From Stutzerimonas stutzeri (GTDB lineage Bacteria > Pseudomonadota > Gammaproteobacteria > Pseudomonadales > Pseudomonadaceae), in the NCBI GenBank assembly GCA_002387205.1, contig DGLA01000004.1, forward strand, positions 36,188 to 100,187: a stretch of DNA of 64,000 bases. The letters run 5' to 3'. Position numbers and translations under genes: made by a program. The notes beneath the pieces are model-generated. The model was not told the DNA's origin. It made no database searches and saw only the letters and a program-made list of their open reading frames with translations. Below are positions 60,187 to 64,000 of the stretch, piece after piece. How positions within the stretch are numbered: the first letter of the stretch is position 1; every line of letters begins with the position of its first letter.

Positions 60187-60485
60187 CACCGCTTCCCTTG
60201 GGGTGTGTTCGACAGAAGGCCGCCGTGCGACCACGATCAGGCAGAGCCCCGGGGTAGGGCGCCTGAGTCGGCGCTCGAACCGGCCTTGCCGTTCAATCGG
60301 CCTGAAGGATAGACAATGCAGCCAGTGCGGGATCCCCGCTCGTCGTTTTGACGCCAGCGGATCGACGGATGGTGCCGCCGGGTTGACGACTGATGCGCGT
60401 AAGCTTCTTGAGCGGCACTGAACGGCCCGGGAGGCGCATACTCAAATCATTGAACAGCTAAGGCTTGAGTTGCCGGGAGGTCATC
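60187..60485. other. 299-bp intergenic region without a recognisable gene
   Basis: Between divergent genes. TTGACGACTGATG at 60383 onward gives a -35-like hexamer without a good -10. I find no RNA gene, repeat or terminator here. Confidence 0.5.
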
Positions 60486-60752
60486 ATGGCTACGGGTTGG
60501 GCGAACGAGGGTGCCGTCCAGGATCAGATCGACAGCACCATTGAGGACGCGGTCCAGCGTGCACGAAGCCGACTGGGGCAAGGCGAAAGCCTCGCGCGTT
60601 GCGAAGAGTGCGATGCGCTGATTCCCGAGGCTCGGCGCCAGGCGGTGCCGGGCGTGAGGCTGTGCGTGAAGTGCCAGACCGAGCTGGACAGGCAAGAGGC
60701 GAAGTTCAGCGGCTACAACCGCCGAGGCAGCAAGGACAGCCAGTTGCGTTGA
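60486..60752 (+). CDS. DksA/TraR-type C4 zinc finger protein (YbiI-like)
   Basis: 88 residues: an acidic helical N-terminus (VQDQIDSTIEDAVQRARSRL) and a C4 zinc finger CEECDALIPEARRQAVPGVRLCVKCQ. Much shorter than DksA and lacking its coiled coil, so it resembles the YbiI/TraR group. GGGAGG precedes ATG 60486. Confidence 0.85.
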   Translation: MATGWANEGAVQDQIDSTIEDAVQRARSRLGQGESLARCEECDALIPEARRQAVPGVRLCVKCQTELDRQEAKFSGYNRRGSKDSQLR

Positions 60753-60845
60753 GCATCGACAAAAATTGCGGCTCTGGTGGCACTCGGTGAGAGGACGCCT
60801 GTCACACCCGCACTGCCCATCGATTCAAGGAAGAGGACTGCTGTC

Positions 60846-61295
60846 ATGATGATTTTCGAAGCGCTGCGCCAGAGCCACGACATCCAGCGTGAGCTGTCCG
60901 AGCGCCTGATCCAGACCAGCGGCGACAGCGCCGAACGCAAAGCACTTTTCGCCCAGCTCAAGCAGGAGCTCTGGGTGCACTCGGTCGCTGAAGAGCGGCA
61001 CTTCTATATCCCCCTGATGCATGACGACAGTGGTGTCGATCTGTCCCGTCATGCCATTGCGGAGCATCACGAGATGGACGAGATGGTCGAGGCGCTGGAA
61101 GAGACCGATCCCAGCAGTCCCGGCTGGCTTGCTCAGGCCCGTAAGCTCTCGGACAAGGTTCACCATCACCTGCAGGAGGAGGAACACAAGTTCTTCCAGA
61201 TGGCAGGCAAACTGCTAAGTGACCGGCAGAAAACACAGCTTGCTGGCGCTTACCTCGGTGCCTACGCCCTGATGAAGGCTGAACACGCCGCCTGA
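60846..61295 (+). CDS. hemerythrin-like domain protein
   Basis: 149 residues of the four-helix hemerythrin fold with the iron ligands visible: H in LRQSHDIQRE, HSVAEERHFYIPL (H and E), AEHHEMDEMVE, and HHHLQEEEHKFF. Such proteins bind a di-iron site and sense or buffer O2, NO or iron. GGAAGAGG precedes ATG 60846. Possibly cotranscribed with the zinc finger gene 93 bp upstream. Confidence 0.88.
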   Translation: MMIFEALRQSHDIQRELSERLIQTSGDSAERKALFAQLKQELWVHSVAEERHFYIPLMHDDSGVDLSRHAIAEHHEMDEMVEALEETDPSSPGWLAQARKLSDKVHHHLQEEEHKFFQMAGKLLSDRQKTQLAGAYLGAYALMKAEHAA

Positions 61296-61402
61296 GCGGA
61301 TGCGCGCCGGGCGCCGTCCTGCTGATCTGCCGGCGTCAATAGCAGGAGCGCCAGGCCGAGCCAGGCCGACCGGCCAGGCCCGACTCGGCTTGCAACAGCA
61401 GG

Positions 61403-62875
61403 TTACGCCTGAGTCCTGACCGGCAACGGCGCATGCGCCGGCAGGATCTGCCTGCGCATCAGCAGGTAATGCACCACGGCACCGAACAGCGCTCCGAGCA
61501 GCCAGGCGAAGCCCGACAGGCTTTCCAGGCCGGGCATCCAGACCGAGGCGACGGAAAACACCGAGCTGATGCCAAAGGCGATCACCGCCTTGCGGTTCCA
61601 GCCAGCGTTGAAGTAATAGGCTGATCCCGGCTCGGCCGAGAACAGCTGCTGAACGTCCAGCCGTTGCCGACGCACCAGGTAATAGTCGGCGACGATGATG
61701 CCGTACAGCGGCGCCAGTACCGCTCCCAGCGTATCGACGAAAGCAGCTATGCCCACTGCGCTGATGAACGACACCCACAGCGCGCCAATGAAAAACGCTA
61801 TGGCCGCGGTGATGAATCCGCCGGTGCGCGCGCTGATGCGCGAAGGCGCCAGGTTGGCAATGTCGTAGGCCGGCGGAATGAAGTTGGCGACCAGATTGAT
61901 GCCCACGGTAGCGGCAAAGAAGGTGATCGCCGCGATCAGCGTCAGCCCGACATTGTCGATGCGCGCGACGATGTCGGTGGGGTTGGTCAGTGTTTCGCCG
62001 AACACCACTACTGTGCCGGCGGTGATCACCAGTGCAATCAGCGAAAAGAACGCCAGGCTCACCGGCAGCCCGAGCAGGTTGCCGATGCGCATCTGCCGCT
62101 CGCTCTTCACGAAGCGGGCGAAGTCGCCGTAGTTGATTACCACCGCGGCAAAGTAGGCGACCATGGTGCCGACCACCGCGGCGAACGCAGCGATGGGCCC
62201 GCCAGCGTAGCTACCGGTACCGCTGAAGATGCTGCCCAGCGCACCGGCCAGGCTCGGCCCGGCCTGGTAACAGATCGCGATCATCATGGCGATCATCACC
62301 AGGTAGACCAGTGGACCGGCCCAATTAAGGAAGCGCGTGACCCAATCGACACCACGCACGAACAGCGCAACCTGGAACACGCAGACGATTACGTAAGCGA
62401 CCCAGTCGACGGTTGTAAGCCCCAGCAGCGTGGCCTCCGAGCCCGGCCCTGCCAGCGTGCGAATCAGCAGCGCTACGGCGGTCGAGGCGAAGTAGGTCTG
62501 CACCCCATACCAGAAGATCGCCACGATGCCACGCACCACCGCCGGAAAGTTCGCCCCGCGTACGCCCATGCTGGCACGAGCCATCACCGGAAAGGGGATG
62601 CCGTACTTGACGCTGGGTTTGCCAGTCAGCTGCACCAGCCCCATGACGATGAAACCTGCCAGCACGATGCCCGCGAGCACGGCCCAGCCGTTGAGGCCGT
62701 AGCTGATGAACAGCGTGGCGGCGAGGGTGTAGCCGAACAGGCTTTGGATGTCGTTCGACCAGACATTGAAGATCTCGAACCAGCCCCACTTGCGCTTGGC
62801 GGGGGCGAGCGGGGCGAGGTCATCGTTGTACAGAGTGGGGTCGATCTGCTTGATGTGGAAATCGTTGTGATTCAT
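61403..62875 (-). CDS. NCS1-family nucleobase/hydantoin/allantoin permease
   Basis: 490 residues with 12 helices and NCS1 signatures (WSNDIQSLFGYTLAATLFISYGL; GIPFPVMARASMGVRGANFP; VINYGDFARFVKSERQMRIGN). Sodium- or proton-coupled uptake of a purine, pyrimidine, hydantoin or allantoin is expected. Being beside urease genes suggests a ureide-type nitrogen source (inference). The bases just before the ATG on the coding strand read CCTCCT, not a Shine-Dalgarno. Confidence 0.9.
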   Translation of the reverse strand: MNHNDFHIKQIDPTLYNDDLAPLAPAKRKWGWFEIFNVWSNDIQSLFGYTLAATLFISYGLNGWAVLAGIVLAGFIVMGLVQLTGKPSVKYGIPFPVMARASMGVRGANFPAVVRGIVAIFWYGVQTYFASTAVALLIRTLAGPGSEATLLGLTTVDWVAYVIVCVFQVALFVRGVDWVTRFLNWAGPLVYLVMIAMMIAICYQAGPSLAGALGSIFSGTGSYAGGPIAAFAAVVGTMVAYFAAVVINYGDFARFVKSERQMRIGNLLGLPVSLAFFSLIALVITAGTVVVFGETLTNPTDIVARIDNVGLTLIAAITFFAATVGINLVANFIPPAYDIANLAPSRISARTGGFITAAIAFFIGALWVSFISAVGIAAFVDTLGAVLAPLYGIIVADYYLVRRQRLDVQQLFSAEPGSAYYFNAGWNRKAVIAFGISSVFSVASVWMPGLESLSGFAWLLGALFGAVVHYLLMRRQILPAHAPLPVRTQA

Positions 62876-62904
62876 AGGAGGACGCTCTGTGCATGACTAT
62901 TGTA

Positions 62905-62918
62905 GGTTTTTGTATGCA
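62905..62918 (+). repeat. GGTTTTTGTATRCA direct repeat, copy 1
   Basis: GGTTTTTGTATGCA, 13 of 14 identical to copy 2 at 63023-63036, offset 118 bp. GTATRCA cores are typical of GntR-type operators. It overlaps the -12 side of the sigma-54-like element of the NCS1 gene. Confidence 0.5.
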
Positions 62919-62930
62919 GTTCTTGTTCCG
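62915..62930 (-). promoter_or_regulatory. candidate sigma-54 promoter of the NCS1 permease
   Basis: Minus strand CGGAACAAGAACTGCA keeps the GG-N10-GC core of sigma-54 promoters with three other deviations from consensus. It is 40 bp before the ATG, like the ureE promoter. Confidence 0.4.
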
Positions 62931-63022
62931 CGTATGACAGAGTCTGCGAATTAGAGCCTGTTGGCCAGTGCCAAATGGGACCGGGCCTAAAGTAGAGCTT
63001 AGAAGCTAAATCCCGGATTGAT

Positions 63023-63036
63023 GGTTTTTGTATACA
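63023..63036 (+). repeat. GGTTTTTGTATRCA direct repeat, copy 2
   Basis: GGTTTTTGTATACA containing the palindrome TGTATACA, a classic GntR half-site pair. The 406-bp gap between the NCS1 gene and ureC otherwise holds only the regulatory elements listed here. Confidence 0.5.
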
Positions 63037-63202
63037 TAAATCAAACCTTTGTTATGCACTTCCCGCGATCCATACCGGTGCCGCTCTTCCAGAGCGGTTC
63101 ATCGCCCCCCGTTCGCGTTGGCAGACCCGCTCGGCTACCGCTTGGCGTTCGCGGTTTTGCGAGCCATGCGCGTTTGCACGGGATGCCTTTAAGAGAGCTT
63201 TC

Positions 63203-63219
63203 TGCACTTGAATCGTGCA
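63203..63219. promoter_or_regulatory. NtrC-type dyad in the NCS1-ureC gap
   Basis: TGCACTTGAATCGTGCA is a 17-bp dyad with perfect TGCAC/GTGCA arms. It lies about 275 bp upstream of the sigma-54-like element of the NCS1 gene and 20 bp past the ureC terminator. Confidence 0.5.
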
Positions 63220-63238
63220 AGCCAAGCCCAAGGTGCAC

Positions 63239-63263
63239 AAAAAAAGGCGGCCATGGCCGCCTT
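63239..63263 (-). terminator. intrinsic terminator of ureC
   Basis: Perfect 20-bp palindrome AAGGCGGCCATGGCCGCCTT (63244-63263) followed on the minus strand by TTTTTTT, 18 bp after the ureC stop. Confidence 0.9.
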
Positions 63264-63281
63264 CATATAGAACCGTCCAGA

Positions 63282-64000
63282 TCAGAACAGGAAATACCGC
63301 TGCGCCATTGGCAGCACCTCGGCCGGCTCGCACCAGAGCAGCTGCCCATCCGCGCGCACCTGATAGTTCTGCGGGTCGACCTGAATATCCGGCGTGTAGT
63401 CGTTGTGGATCAGGTCTTTCTTCTGCACCGAACGGCAGCCCTTCACCACGCCGATCTTCTTTTTCAGCCCCAGTTGCTCGGGCACGCCGGCCTCGAAGGC
63501 GGCCTGGCTGATGAAGGTAAAGCTGGAGGCATGCAGCGAGCCGCCGTAGCTGGCGAACATCGGCCGGTAGTGCACCGGTTGCGGTGTGGGGATCGAGGCG
63601 TTGGCGTCGCCCATCAGGCTCGCGGCAATGGCGCCGCCCTTGAGGATCAGCGTCGGCTTCACGCCGAAGAAGGCCGGGCGCCAGAGCACTAGATCCGCCC
63701 ATTTGCCCACCTCGATCGAGCCCACCTCGTGGCTGACGCCGTGGGTGATCGCGGGGTTGATGGTGTATTTGGCGATGTAGCGCTTGGCGCGGAAGTTGTC
63801 GTTGCCTGCGCCGTCGCCGGGCAGGGGGCCGCGCTGCTTCTTCATCTTGTCGGCGGTCTGCCAGGTGCGGGTGATCACCTCGCCGACGCGGCCCATGGCC
63901 TGGCTGTCGGAGCTGATCATGGAGAACGCGCCGAGGTCGTGGAGGATGTCTTCGGCGGCGATGGTTTCTCGGCGAATGCGGCTCTCGGCGAAGGCCACGT
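63282..64000 (-). CDS. ureC: urease subunit alpha (5' part outside window)
   Basis: About 239 C-terminal residues of the nickel-containing catalytic subunit, open to the right edge. Conserved blocks include SSDSQAMGRVGEVITRTWQT (active-site Asp/His flap region follows family order), YTINPAITHGVSHEVGSIEV, GKWADLVLW, LKGGAIAASLMGDANASIP and the C-terminal NYQVRADG...LPMAQRYFLF. It ends at 63282 with a strong terminator, so ureC closes the structural operon. The accessory genes ureE-F-G lie about 7.7 kb away on the same strand. Confidence 0.97.
   Translation of the reverse strand, partial: VAFAESRIRRETIAAEDILHDLGAFSMISSDSQAMGRVGEVITRTWQTADKMKKQRGPLPGDGAGNDNFRAKRYIAKYTINPAITHGVSHEVGSIEVGKWADLVLWRPAFFGVKPTLILKGGAIAASLMGDANASIPTPQPVHYRPMFASYGGSLHASSFTFISQAAFEAGVPEQLGLKKKIGVVKGCRSVQKKDLIHNDYTPDIQVDPQNYQVRADGQLLWCEPAEVLPMAQRYFLF

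Noticed and set aside
61664..62896. 410-codon plus-strand open frame opposite the NCS1 permease
   Set aside because: Antisense to a clear 12-helix transporter; composition (His/Gly/Asp/Arg-rich) is a frame artefact.

Overview
The window is GC-rich, gene-dense chromosomal DNA from a Pseudomonas. I infer the stutzeri group (Stutzerimonas) from the gene order and the urease and polyol-dehydrogenase content, not from any database match. Most of it is conserved core genome. The blocks are: HDOD-motAB-rsgA-orn; proA-nadD-rsfS-rlmH-mrdA-rodA-mltB-rlpA-dacA-ybeD-lipB; lipA; leuS-lptE-holA-arfA; phoH-ybeY-corC-lnt; miaB; hemL-thiE-thiD; ladS; an acyl-CoA dehydrogenase; and amn. From memory, these follow P. 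aeruginosa PAO1 gene order closely.

Layout. 1-6 kb: an HDOD protein running off the left edge, the MotAB stator, RsgA, a membrane-linked methyltransferase and oligoribonuclease. 6-12.4 kb: accessory-flavoured genes, namely an oxidoreductase, a MORN-repeat lipoprotein with a C13-type cysteine peptidase domain, a MaoC hydratase, LrgAB, a Lon-substrate-domain protein and a DedA-PAP2 fusion. 12.5-22.7 kb: proline and NAD synthesis, ribosome factors, and the elongasome and peptidoglycan cluster leading into lipoylation. 22.8-37.8 kb: mostly minus-strand housekeeping genes (lipA, lytic transglycosylase, arfA, holA, lptE, leuS, lnt, corC, ybeY, phoH, miaB). 37.9-45.5 kb: heme and thiamine genes, a LadS-type kinase without a receiver domain, and an AidB-like dehydrogenase.

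45.5-49.0 kb is an insertion between two core genes. It carries a YefM-YoeB toxin-antitoxin pair, the relic of a type I-C CRISPR-Cas locus (the first ~76 codons of cas3 joined to a single CRISPR repeat), a PLP dehydratase and a divergent MocR regulator. 49-64 kb: amn, a two-gene PQQ dehydrogenase, the urease accessory operon ureE-ureF-ureG-hupE, transporters, an oxaloacetate decarboxylase-like enzyme, a putative porin, small zinc and hemerythrin proteins, an NCS1 permease and the 3' part of ureC.

Regulation visible in the sequence. A near-consensus sigma-54 promoter with an upstream NtrC-like dyad precedes ureE. A weaker sigma-54-like element and another NtrC-like dyad lie before the NCS1 permease, which suggests shared nitrogen control of nitrogen acquisition. 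ArfA carries a perfect 14-bp hairpin inside its coding sequence, as expected for a ribosome-rescue factor made from non-stop mRNA. A perfect Hfq/Crc-type CA motif sits next to the ribosome-binding site of the MaoC gene. Two convergent intergenic regions, after orn and after the ydcF-like gene, hold heptamer arrays in the same inverted arrangement around about 120 bp of unrelated sequence. These are the least explained structures in the window.
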